From the NCBI GenBank assembly GCA_041649615.1, contig JBAZMT010000009.1, positions 1 to 28,690 on the forward strand: 28,690 nucleotides of DNA, written 5' to 3'. Below, in pieces: positions 16,164-22,502 of the stretch (positions are counted from its first letter, which is position 1; each line of letters begins with the position of its first letter). The notes beneath the pieces were generated by a model. It searched no databases. It saw nothing but the letters and a program-made list of their open reading frames with translations, and was not told the DNA's origin. The DNA is from JALOAR01 sp041649615 (GTDB lineage: Bacteria > Patescibacteriota > Minisyncoccia > UBA6257 > Colwellbacteraceae). A program made the position numbers and the translations under genes.

Positions 16164-16404
16164 CTAGCATGGAGAGAAAGATAATCCCGCGTCGCGAAGA
16201 AAAACGCGCGGCGGAATTCCCTGACGGGCAAGAAGAATTACAGTTCAGACAGTTGGTCATTCGGGGCACTCCGGACGCTTTTTTCGGCTCGGGTGAGCCT
16301 ACCCTTTTCGCTCGCTGCTACTTAGGGAAGTTACGCGTATGCCAGACCGAAGTCCTTTTGGCTTGGTCAGCCATGACTGAATCTCTTCTCTTTCTCCTCT
16401 TGCC
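16164..16404 (-). other. Structured intergenic stretch without a credible gene
   Basis: No believable protein is present. On the minus strand, directly downstream of the tRNA-like gene, several hairpins occur: GAC(TTCG)GTC with flanking GCCA/TGGC, GGCTC(ACCC)GAGCC, GGCT/AGCC, and a strong CCGC..CGCG/CGCG..GCGG hairpin near 16180-16210. This density suggests a structured RNA or a processed 3' region of the tRNA-like transcript. I could not assign it to tmRNA, SRP RNA or RNase P RNA. Confidence 0.3.
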
Positions 16405-16479
16405 TGGCACGGTGGACGGGACTCGGACCCGCGACCTCCTCTGTTTCCAAAGAGGACTCTACCGCTGGGATACCACCGC
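16405..16479 (-). tRNA. Atypical tRNA or tRNA-like element with 8-nt anticodon loop and encoded CCA
   Basis: The acceptor stem (GCGGTGG/CCACCGT) is 7 bp with one G-U, the T stem (GCGGG/CCCGT) is intact, the variable loop is 5 nt, and CCA is encoded. The anticodon stem CCTCT/AGAGG closes an 8-nt loop, TTGGAAAC, instead of 7. Read with the usual U33 the anticodon would be GGA, but there is no long variable arm as in tRNA-Ser. The D stem is broken (C-A and T-T oppositions), and the T loop reads TCC instead of TTC. Its 3' half is very similar to that of the tRNA-Asp gene at 16673-16746, so it may be a diverging or decayed copy. A candidate promoter lies upstream on the minus strand. Confidence 0.5.
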
Positions 16480-16524
16480 ACAAAGCAGAATATATTTAAA
16501 AAGACCAGAAAGTCTTGGATTTAC

Positions 16525-16554
16525 AGACTAGGCGATTAAGTGCTTATTTGTCAA
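16525..16554 (-). promoter_or_regulatory. Candidate promoter of the tRNA-like element
   Basis: On the minus strand: perfect TTGACA (16554-16549), an 18-nt spacer and TAGTCT (16530-16525). A small AAGAC/GTCTT hairpin with a T-run lies between it and the tRNA-like gene. Confidence 0.4.
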
Positions 16555-16560
16555 GCGGAT

Positions 16561-16602
16561 AAAAAAAAGATGCCGCGTCTCCGGAAAGGAGAGAGCGGCA
16601 TC
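16561..16602 (-). terminator. Strong intrinsic terminator, minus strand
   Basis: A perfect GATGCCGC/GCGGCATC stem with an inner TCTCC/GGAGA stem is followed on the minus strand by eight T residues. It is the second terminator after tRNA-Asp and insulates it from the tRNA-like gene downstream. Confidence 0.9.
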
Positions 16603-16647
16603 CTGGCACCATTTACAGTCCGGCGTTCTCGTCCCGCTAGTTACGAT

Positions 16648-16671
16648 AAAGCCCCGGCAAGCGGGGCTTTT
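16648..16671 (-). terminator. Terminator directly after tRNA-Asp
   Basis: AAAGCCCCG/CGGGGCTTT arms with a short loop lie 1 nt past the tRNA-Asp 3' end. The symmetrical A and T flanks would also let it work on the plus strand. Confidence 0.8.
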
Positions 16672-16672
16672 G

Positions 16673-16746
16673 CGCAGCGGACGGGACTCGAACCCGCGAC
16701 CTCTGCCGTGACAGGGCAGCGCTCTAACCAATTGAGCTACCGCTGC
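16673..16746 (-). tRNA. tRNA-Asp (anticodon GTC)
   Basis: This is a complete cloverleaf on the minus strand. The acceptor is GCAGCGG/CCGCTGC with discriminator G, the D stem GCTC/GAGC, the anticodon stem CTGCC/GGCAG around loop CTGTCAC, and the T arm GCGGG TTCGAGT CCCGT. CCA is not encoded. A promoter lies upstream at 16773-16801 and terminators downstream. Confidence 0.95.
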
Positions 16747-16772
16747 ATGCGCAAAGTTTCAAAAACAGGCTG

Positions 16773-16801
16773 ATTATACCTGGCTTCCATTTGAACTTCA
16801 A
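16773..16801 (-). promoter_or_regulatory. Promoter of tRNA-Asp
   Basis: On the minus strand: TTGAAG (16801-16796), a 17-nt spacer and perfect TATAAT (16778-16773). Transcription would start about 20 nt before the tRNA. Its -35 box is half of a palindrome shared with the divergent tRNA-fMet promoter. Confidence 0.75.
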
Positions 16802-16819
16802 TGTTTTTCGTAGTAGTAT
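16791..16819 (+). promoter_or_regulatory. Promoter of the tRNA-fMet / CAU-tRNA pair
   Basis: On the plus strand: TTGAAC (16791-16796), a 17-nt spacer and TAGTAT (16814-16819). The -35 boxes of the two divergent tRNA promoters together form the palindrome TTGAACTTCAA at 16791-16801. Confidence 0.55.
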
Positions 16820-16844
16820 TACTCCCGTCTTCTTAAAGCAATAT

Positions 16845-16916
16845 CGCGGGATGGAGGACTGGTTACCTCGGGAGCCTCATAAGCTCCAGAAGCAGGTTCG
16901 ATTCCTGCTCCCGCAA
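16845..16916 (+). tRNA. Initiator tRNA-fMet (anticodon CAT)
   Basis: The acceptor stem has the initiator mark, an unpaired C1-A72, followed by GCGGGA/TCCCGC-type pairs. The D stem GAGG/CCTC gives the initiator A11-U24 pair. The anticodon loop is CTCATAA and the T arm is regular (GCAGG TTCGATT CCTGC). The anticodon stem GGAGC/GCTCC does not have the three consecutive G-C pairs next to the loop that most initiators have. CCA is not encoded (CTA follows the discriminator). Confidence 0.92.
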
Positions 16917-16924
16917 CTAACATA

Positions 16925-16996
16925 GCCGGCATAGCTCAGTGGCAGAGCAAGCGTTTCATAAGCGCTGGGTCGCAAGTCCGATTCTTGCTGCCGGCA
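16925..16996 (+). tRNA. tRNA with anticodon CAT (elongator Met, or Ile after lysidine modification)
   Basis: The cloverleaf is complete: acceptor GCCGGCA/TGCCGGC, D stem GCTC/GAGC, anticodon loop TTCATAA in stem AGCGT/GCGCT, T stem GCAAG/CTTGC. The T loop reads TCCGATT, with C instead of T at position 55. CCA is not encoded. It lies 8 nt after tRNA-fMet and is probably cotranscribed. Met and Ile2 cannot be separated from the sequence alone. Confidence 0.9.
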
Positions 16997-17023
16997 CAGA
17001 TTTTTAAAAAAGGAGGTGGGAAT

Positions 17024-17311
17024 ATGGTTATCTTTGTGATGGCGGTTACCGTAGTGGCGTTTATCGGTTTGATAATAGCGGCGGCGGTTACCGGCAGATG
17101 GGAACTTCTCGCTTTTTGGCCGATTATCGTCCTAGTGGTGTTTCTTGTCTTTCTCTTCTTTATGTCTATCGGTAAGAACAAAGACCAATGTCCCGATTGT
17201 AACGGAAAACTCGGACCAGTGGAGGTAGACAAAAGAGGGCGTTACAGAAAATGCTCTAACCCGAGTTGTGGAATAACGGTAGCCGTTGGAAAACCTTTAC
17301 GCCAGCGATAA
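17024..17311 (+). CDS. Small membrane protein with C-terminal zinc ribbon
   Basis: This 95-residue protein has an excellent ribosome-binding site (AAAGGAGGT, 17009-17017) before the ATG. Two membrane helices (about 1-22 and 28-50) are followed by a cytoplasmic zinc ribbon with CPDC (56-59) and CSNPSC (77-82). I cannot assign a specific family. It follows the two tRNAs by 27 nt and may be cotranscribed with them. The terminator hairpin overlaps the stop codon. Confidence 0.75.
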   Translation: MVIFVMAVTVVAFIGLIIAAAVTGRWELLAFWPIIVLVVFLVFLFFMSIGKNKDQCPDCNGKLGPVEVDKRGRYRKCSNPSCGITVAVGKPLRQR

Positions 17312-17326
17312 TAATCGCTGGTTTTT
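17302..17326 (+). terminator. Intrinsic terminator after the zinc-ribbon protein
   Basis: A perfect CCAGCGAT/ATCGCTGG 8-bp stem with an AATA loop is followed by TTTTT. It includes the stop codon of the gene. Confidence 0.9.
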
Positions 17327-17327
17327 A

Positions 17328-17357
17328 TTGTCTAAAGCGTCCAGATTCTGCTAATAT
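17328..17357 (+). promoter_or_regulatory. Promoter of pheST
   Basis: TTGTCT, an 18-nt spacer and TAATAT. The -10 ends 9 nt before the pheS ATG and no ribosome-binding site intervenes. Confidence 0.5.
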
Positions 17358-17366
17358 CAAGAGATA

Positions 17367-18365
17367 ATGGAGTTTGAAGAGATACGAAAAAGAGCGGGAG
17401 AAGACGTGGAAAAAGCCGCGACAGCAGAAGAGATTGCCGCTATAAGAATTAAATATTTTGGCCGGAAACAAGGCGAGATAAACGCTCTTTTAAAGTCTCT
17501 TAAAGACATGTCGGAAGCGGAAAAAAGGGAATTGGGTCCTCAAATTCAGAATTTAAAGAACGAAATAGAGAAGGCGATAAATTTCAAAGAGGAAGAGTTA
17601 AAAGCGGAAGGGAAGGAAACCGACATAACTTTGCCGGGCAAGAGAACCGAATCGGGGCATCTCAATCTCATAACGCAGACGGAAAACGAAATAAGAAGAA
17701 TTTTCGGGTCAATGAATTTTTCGGCGATAGAAGGACCCGAGATGGAAGAAGAGTATTATAATTTTGACGCTTTAAACATCCCTCCCGATCATCCTGCAAG
17801 GGAAATGTGGGATACATTCTGGATGAAGCCCTCTTCCGCTAAAGCTATGGAAGGGCGGGGCAAAAAATATCTTTTGCGGACACATACAAGTCCAGTGCAG
17901 ATTCGGTACATGGAGAAACATAATCCACCTTTTCAGATAATATCTCTCGGCAAAACCTTCAGATACGAAGCAACCGATGCCACCCACGAAACCAATTTTT
18001 ATCAGCTTGAGGGATTGATGATAGGGCGTGACGTTTCGCTTGCCAATTTCAAATTCGTGATAACCGAATTTTTCAGACAATTTTTTTCCGAGAAAACGGT
18101 TAAAGTCCGATTCAGATCAAGTTATTTTCCTTTTACCGAACCCAGCGTGGAAGTGGACGTCCGCCTGGACGATTCCAAATGGCTTGAAATGGGCGGAGCG
18201 GGAATGGTTCATCCCAAGGTATTAAAGAACGTGGGATATAACCCGACTGACTGGCAAGGATTCGCTTTCGGTTTCGGCGTCGAAAGGCTTGCCATAATAA
18301 AACATAAAATTCCGGACATAAGACTTTTTGAGTCGGGTGACTTAAGATTTACAAAGAAATTCTAA
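17367..18365 (+). CDS. pheS: Phenylalanyl-tRNA synthetase alpha subunit
   Basis: This 332-residue catalytic subunit attaches Phe to tRNA-Phe together with PheT. A coiled-coil N-terminus (about 1-90) is followed by the class II core: PARE-MWDTFW, motif 2 region LGKTFRYEATDATHETNFYQLEG, and motif 3 GFAFGFGVERLAI near the C-terminus. Between DTFW and LLRTHTSPVQ there is an extra segment, PSSAKAMEGRG (about residues 155-165), absent from E. coli PheS. It is encoded by a palindromic piece of DNA (17828-17856). The segment lies in a surface loop before motif 2, so the enzyme should stay active. Confidence 0.95.
   Translation: MEFEEIRKRAGEDVEKAATAEEIAAIRIKYFGRKQGEINALLKSLKDMSEAEKRELGPQIQNLKNEIEKAINFKEEELKAEGKETDITLPGKRTESGHLNLITQTENEIRRIFGSMNFSAIEGPEMEEEYYNFDALNIPPDHPAREMWDTFWMKPSSAKAMEGRGKKYLLRTHTSPVQIRYMEKHNPPFQIISLGKTFRYEATDATHETNFYQLEGLMIGRDVSLANFKFVITEFFRQFFSEKTVKVRFRSSYFPFTEPSVEVDVRLDDSKWLEMGGAGMVHPKVLKNVGYNPTDWQGFAFGFGVERLAIIKHKIPDIRLFESGDLRFTKKF
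17828..17856 (+). repeat. In-frame palindromic insert in pheS
   Basis: Arms GCCC-TC-TTCC and GGAAGGGC enclose the loop GCTAAAGCTAT. The element adds about 11 residues to PheS without a frameshift. A related palindrome is seen in miaA. Confidence 0.55.
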
Positions 18366-20252
18366 ATGAAATTCAGCTATTCGCTTATAAAAGAAATAGT
18401 TCCGAATCTCCCCGGTAAAACGAAATTTGCCGAGGAACTTGCCATGAAATCATTTGAAACCGATGAAATATCGGGAGACATGATGGATATAAAAATCACG
18501 GCGAATCGATGGGGAGACGCTTCGGGCCACGAGGGGATAGCGAGAGAAGCGGCGGCCATATTCGGACTTCATGCGATCCCCGTAAAGAAAACCAGCTTGG
18601 CTCAAGTTAAGAGAAAGCTTGGAATTCAGGTTGCCAAAGGATCGGATTGCTACAGGTATGTCGGTCTTTTGGCCGAACTTCGCCGGAAAAGAACGACTCC
18701 TTCGTGGATGAAAAAGTATTTGAGAGTTTGCGGAATAAAGCCGATAAATCCGGTGGTGGACGCCCTAAATTACGTAATGATTGAGATCGGACAGCCGATG
18801 CACGCTTTTGACGCGGATAAAATCAAGGGAGACATAACGATCAGAAAAGCCGAGAAAGGAGAAAAGATACTCACCATAGACGGAGGGCAATACGAATTGG
18901 GAGAAAAAGACACGATTATCGCCGACGACGCTCAAGCGCTTGCGATTGCGGGAATAAAAGGAGGGAAAGCCGCGGAAATCACCCGGAGCACCAAAAGGAT
19001 AATAATTGAGGCGGCTAATTTTAATCCGGTTTCGGTTTATCGGACAAGCAAGAGAATCGGACTTGAGACGGATGCTTCAAGAAGATACGGCCACGGAATG
19101 AGCTCCGAGAAAGCCAAATCCGGAATGGAGCGCGCCGTGAGACTTCTTACTGAAATTTGTTTCTTAAAACCGATCGCCATTGCGGACAAATACGAAGTTA
19201 AAGAACCGAAAAAATTCATTAAATATGACGCAGAAAGATTCCAAAAAATCACCGGAGTCGCGGTAAGCAAGAATCAGGCGGCGATAATTCTCACGAAACT
19301 TGGATTTAAGATGAGAGACGATATGGCGCAGGTGCCAGCGGAACGGATTGACATTTCCATATTTGAAGATTTAGTTGAAGAAGTAATTAGAATTTATGGA
19401 TTAAACGAGATAAAAGCCGTTTCGCCCGTGATATCCATCGTGCCGGTGCATGATGACCAGATGATAATATATCGGGAAAGAGTCAAAAAAGCTTTTACCG
19501 GTATCGGCTTTGACGAAATAATAAGTTACAGTTTTGCCGATTACAGTCCCAACGCGCCGGAAATTGCAAATCCCATAAGTCAGGATAAAGCCTTTATGAG
19601 AACGAATTTGACGCGAGGGCTTGATGAGGCGATAGAAAAAAACAAGAGAGTTTTTTCGGAAATAAAAATATTTGAGTTCGGAAAAGTGTTTGACGGCGTG
19701 GGCAAGGAACACTGGTCGCTCGCCGCGGCGGTAAAAGAGAAGACGGATCAATTTCCTTTGAGAATTCTCCGCGGGGCGGTAGAAGAAATATCCTGGAATA
19801 TGGGGATAGGGGATGCCGAATTCGTGCCGGAAGGAAAAAAACTGATCGTCAAAGCCGGGAAAACAAGAATCGGCGAAGTCTCCGTTTCGGCGGACGGCGA
19901 AAGAGCGTTCTTTGAGGCGAACGCGGAAGAGATGATGAAAAAGTCGGAGGGAGAGTTTGAATACGAACCCGTTTCGCCTTATCCATCGGTAATGAGAGAC
20001 GTTTCATTGTGGCTTAGCGATAAGACTCAAGTCGGAGAATTGTTTGAAGCGATAAACACGGTTTCTGGAACGGACTTAAACGACGTTGATCTGTTGGACT
20101 ATTATCCGGATCATGAGAACGCGCGGATAGGGGTGACTTTAAGGTTCGTTTTTCAGTCATCAAAACGGACTCTTACGGAGGCTGAAGTTAACGTCTGGAT
20201 GGACAAATTCGGGGCGGTTTTAGGCGCCAAAAAAGGAGTGGAAATCAGGTAG
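18366..20252 (+). CDS. pheT: Phenylalanyl-tRNA synthetase beta subunit, short form
   Basis: This 628-residue subunit is well below the roughly 800 of E. coli. The N-terminal tRNA-binding OB domain is missing: the first about 40 residues lead directly into the B1/B5-like MDIKITANRWGD segment. The B3/B4 region (YRYVGLLAEL to GIKGGKAAEITRSTK), the B5 region and the catalytic-like module are present. The C-terminal ferredoxin-like anticodon-binding domain is intact (PYPSVMRDVSLWL to GVEIR). The ATG directly follows the pheS stop, so the two are cotranslated. The short form is a reduced-genome trait seen in CPR bacteria rather than a deletion artefact, because the frame is uninterrupted. Confidence 0.93.
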   Translation: MKFSYSLIKEIVPNLPGKTKFAEELAMKSFETDEISGDMMDIKITANRWGDASGHEGIAREAAAIFGLHAIPVKKTSLAQVKRKLGIQVAKGSDCYRYVGLLAELRRKRTTPSWMKKYLRVCGIKPINPVVDALNYVMIEIGQPMHAFDADKIKGDITIRKAEKGEKILTIDGGQYELGEKDTIIADDAQALAIAGIKGGKAAEITRSTKRIIIEAANFNPVSVYRTSKRIGLETDASRRYGHGMSSEKAKSGMERAVRLLTEICFLKPIAIADKYEVKEPKKFIKYDAERFQKITGVAVSKNQAAIILTKLGFKMRDDMAQVPAERIDISIFEDLVEEVIRIYGLNEIKAVSPVISIVPVHDDQMIIYRERVKKAFTGIGFDEIISYSFADYSPNAPEIANPISQDKAFMRTNLTRGLDEAIEKNKRVFSEIKIFEFGKVFDGVGKEHWSLAAAVKEKTDQFPLRILRGAVEEISWNMGIGDAEFVPEGKKLIVKAGKTRIGEVSVSADGERAFFEANAEEMMKKSEGEFEYEPVSPYPSVMRDVSLWLSDKTQVGELFEAINTVSGTDLNDVDLLDYYPDHENARIGVTLRFVFQSSKRTLTEAEVNVWMDKFGAVLGAKKGVEIR

Positions 20253-20258
20253 TTTTTG

Positions 20259-20267
20259 TGGTATAAT
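20259..20267 (+). promoter_or_regulatory. Extended -10 promoter of gyrB
   Basis: TGGTATAAT is a perfect extended -10 element just after pheT. Transcription from here gives a leader of about 84 nt with two hairpins before gyrB. Confidence 0.55.
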
Positions 20268-20282
20268 GAAGATTGGAGAAAC

Positions 20283-20304
20283 ACCGTAAAAATGCGGTTT
20301 TTTT
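20283..20304 (+). terminator. Terminator-like hairpin between pheT and gyrB
   Basis: ACCGTA and TGCGGT arms (one G-U) around an AAAA loop are followed by seven T residues in total. It can end pheST transcription. Because it lies downstream of the -10 box at 20262-20267 it could also attenuate gyrB. Confidence 0.6.
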
Positions 20305-20307
20305 AAC

Positions 20308-20334
20308 TCCGTTCCAGGTACGATTTGGAACGGA
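20308..20334 (+). promoter_or_regulatory. Perfect 9-bp hairpin in the gyrB leader
   Basis: TCCGTTCCA and TGGAACGGA pair perfectly around a 9-nt loop, ending 23 nt before the gyrB ATG. No T-run follows, so it is not a terminator. Confidence 0.55.
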
Positions 20335-20357
20335 ATAAACCCCGAAGAAGAAGCAAA

Positions 20358-22280
20358 ATGGCTAAAGAAAAGGCGCAAAAAGAATCAAGTTATTCGGCAA
20401 AAGACATATTCGTACTGGAGGGACTGGAACCGGTTCGTAAACGTCCCGGAATGTACATCGGTTCCACGGGACCTGAAGGACTGCACCATCTCGTGTGGGA
20501 GCTTTTGGATAACTCCATAGACGAGGCAATGGCGGGATACGCCAAGAACATTACGGTAGAGATAATGGATGAAAAGACGGTGAAGATTACGGATGACGGA
20601 AGAGGAATACCGGTAGACATTCATCCGCAGACGAAAAAATCGACGCTTGAAACGATAATGACGGTGCTTCACGCCGGAGGAAAATTCGGCGGAGGCGGGT
20701 ATAAAGTCTCTGGTGGATTGCACGGCGTGGGGGCTTCCGTCGTAAACGCACTCTCAACGTACGTCAAGGTTGAAGTCAGACGGGACGGAAATCTTTACGT
20801 ACAAGAATATTCCGTCGGCAAACCGAAAGGACCGGTCAAGAAAGTCGGAAAAGCGGAGGGAACGGGCACTGCAACCATTTTTACGCCTGACAGCCAAATT
20901 TTCAGCGAAATAGTTTTTGATCGCAAAAAGATATTGGACAGAATGAGACAGCAAGCGTATCTCACGAAAGCCATCAGACTTTTATTTGCCGATTATCGGG
21001 AAGAGACGCCTTTTTATTACGGATTTAATTTTTCCGGAGGAATTAAAACGTACGTCGGCTATTTGAACGAAGGAGGAGAAAAACTGATACAAGACGAAAT
21101 ATTTTATCTGCACAAAGAATCCGACGGAGGGGAGATTGAAGCGGCGGTGGCTTACACCGAAGACATTGAAGTTCAGGAGATGGGTTTTGCAAACAACATT
21201 TACACTCCGGACGGAGGAAGCCACATTACGGGACTTCGCTCGGCGATAACGAGGACGCTTAACGATTACAGCCGTGAGAACGGTTATCTAAAAGAGAACG
21301 AAGACAATCTAACGGGAGACGATGTGAGAGAAGGACTTATTGCCGTAGTTTCCGTAAAGCTTCGCGATCCGCAATTTGAAGGTCAAACGAAGGCCAAGCT
21401 CGGTAATCCGGAAACAAGAAGTGCCGTTGAAGCATCAGTCGGCGAAGCATTCAAAGAATTTTTGGAAAAGCATTCGGCGGACGCAAGAAGAATAGTGGAA
21501 AAATGTCTCTTGGCCGCGAAAGCCAGAAAAGCGGCCAAAGCGGCGAAGGAAACGGTGCTTCGCAAGGGAGCTCTTGAAGGACTCGCTTTACCGGGAAAAC
21601 TCGCGGATTGCCAAACGAGAAAGGCGGAAGAAGCGGAACTTTTCATCGTAGAGGGAGATTCGGCAGGAGGATCCGCAAAACAAGGGAGAGACAGGCGAAT
21701 CCAGGCAATATTGCCGCTTCGAGGGAAAATATTAAACGTAGAGAAAGCCCAGATACATAAAATGCTCGCGAACAACGAAGTTAAATCGCTTATCGTGGCT
21801 TTGGGCACGGCGATAGCCGAAGAATTTGACATAACTAAATTGCGTTACGGAAAAATAGTGATAATGACCGATGCGGACGTGGACGGAGCGCATATAAGAA
21901 CGCTTTTGCTAACGTTGTTTTACAGGCATTTCCCGAAGTTGATTGAAAGCGGCCACATTTATATCGCCCTGCCGCCGCTCTATAAAGTACAGTCGGGCAA
22001 ACAGCAGAAGTACGCTTATTCTGATGCCGAAAAAGACGAAATCATCGCGAGTATGGGCGGAAACCCGTCAATTCAGAGATACAAGGGATTGGGAGAAATG
22101 AATCCGGAACAGCTTTGGGAAACGACCATGGATCCGAGCGTCCGAACCATGAAGCAGGTGACGATTGAAGACGGAAAAGAGGCGGACAAGATGTTTGACA
22201 TACTGATGGGAAGTGAAGTTGAACCGAGAAAAAGATTCATTCAAGTTCACGCCTCATCGGTCAAAAATCTTGACATATAG
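20358..22280 (+). CDS. gyrB: DNA gyrase subunit B
   Basis: This 640-residue ATPase subunit of gyrase drives negative supercoiling with GyrA. The GHKL ATPase domain has WELLDNSIDEA (about 47-57), DDGRGIPV (79-86) and GGLHGVGASVVNALS. The TOPRIM domain has EGDSAGGSA (about 431) and DADVDGAHIR (about 505). IQRYKGLGEMNPEQLWETTMDP near the C-terminus is typical of GyrB rather than ParE. I chose the ATG at 20358 (MAKEK), preceded by a purine-rich GAAGAAGAAG. A TTG at 20325 in frame lies inside the leader hairpin and is unlikely. gyrA is not in the window. Confidence 0.94.
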   Translation: MAKEKAQKESSYSAKDIFVLEGLEPVRKRPGMYIGSTGPEGLHHLVWELLDNSIDEAMAGYAKNITVEIMDEKTVKITDDGRGIPVDIHPQTKKSTLETIMTVLHAGGKFGGGGYKVSGGLHGVGASVVNALSTYVKVEVRRDGNLYVQEYSVGKPKGPVKKVGKAEGTGTATIFTPDSQIFSEIVFDRKKILDRMRQQAYLTKAIRLLFADYREETPFYYGFNFSGGIKTYVGYLNEGGEKLIQDEIFYLHKESDGGEIEAAVAYTEDIEVQEMGFANNIYTPDGGSHITGLRSAITRTLNDYSRENGYLKENEDNLTGDDVREGLIAVVSVKLRDPQFEGQTKAKLGNPETRSAVEASVGEAFKEFLEKHSADARRIVEKCLLAAKARKAAKAAKETVLRKGALEGLALPGKLADCQTRKAEEAELFIVEGDSAGGSAKQGRDRRIQAILPLRGKILNVEKAQIHKMLANNEVKSLIVALGTAIAEEFDITKLRYGKIVIMTDADVDGAHIRTLLLTLFYRHFPKLIESGHIYIALPPLYKVQSGKQQKYAYSDAEKDEIIASMGGNPSIQRYKGLGEMNPEQLWETTMDPSVRTMKQVTIEDGKEADKMFDILMGSEVEPRKRFIQVHASSVKNLDI

Positions 22281-22296
22281 CCTCATAAATTATACT
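22270..22296 (+). promoter_or_regulatory. Promoter of secE-nusG
   Basis: A perfect TTGACA (22270-22275, inside the end of gyrB), a 15-nt spacer and TATACT (22291-22296). The -10 ends 12 nt before the secE ATG. Confidence 0.6.
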
Positions 22297-22308
22297 GTTC
22301 AAACGCAA

Positions 22309-22497
22309 ATGAAGCTCTTAAGTTCTTTTTTCTCCGGAGTCATATCGGAGTTTAAGCAAATAACCTGGCCGAATAGGAAAGAGACCATAAAACTCGTGAC
22401 AGTGGTCATCGTCTTTTCGCTCGGGATGGCGATGTTTCTGGGACTTGCCGATTACGGTTTCAGCAAATTGTTACAGGAATTCATACTTAAGATTTAA
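22309..22497 (+). CDS. secE: Preprotein translocase subunit SecE
   Basis: This 62-residue single-helix SecE clamps SecY in the Sec channel. The amphipathic segment before the helix carries the family signature (FKQITWPNRKET), followed by one membrane helix (about 25-47). The ATG at 22309 fits the normal family N-terminus and the promoter just upstream. nusG follows after 5 nt, the usual bacterial order. Confidence 0.93.
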   Translation: MKLLSSFFSGVISEFKQITWPNRKETIKLVTVVIVFSLGMAMFLGLADYGFSKLLQEFILKI

Positions 22498-22502
22498 CGC
22501 AT

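Noticed and set aside
16160..16480. RNase P RNA (rnpB) on the minus strand
   Set aside because: Only a short resemblance to the 3' region is seen. The conserved 5' GAGGAAAGTCC core and its pairing partner are not found, so I do not call it.
16169..16531. 120-residue open frame on the plus strand
   Set aside because: It runs antisense through the tRNA-like gene (GTRTRDL is the usual false translation of a tRNA T arm) and matches no family.
16603..16647. Remnant of another tRNA 3' half between the two terminators (minus strand)
   Set aside because: It shares only GCGGGxCGAG and GTGCCA with the tRNA-like gene, and no stem pairs correctly.
16528..16773. Open frames on both strands across tRNA-Asp
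   Set aside because: They translate the tRNA and its terminators (for example TGLEPATSAVTGQRSNQLSYRC) and are known artefacts.
16936..17232. 98-residue minus-strand frame
   Set aside because: It is antisense to the CAU tRNA and to the zinc-ribbon gene, with no ribosome-binding site.
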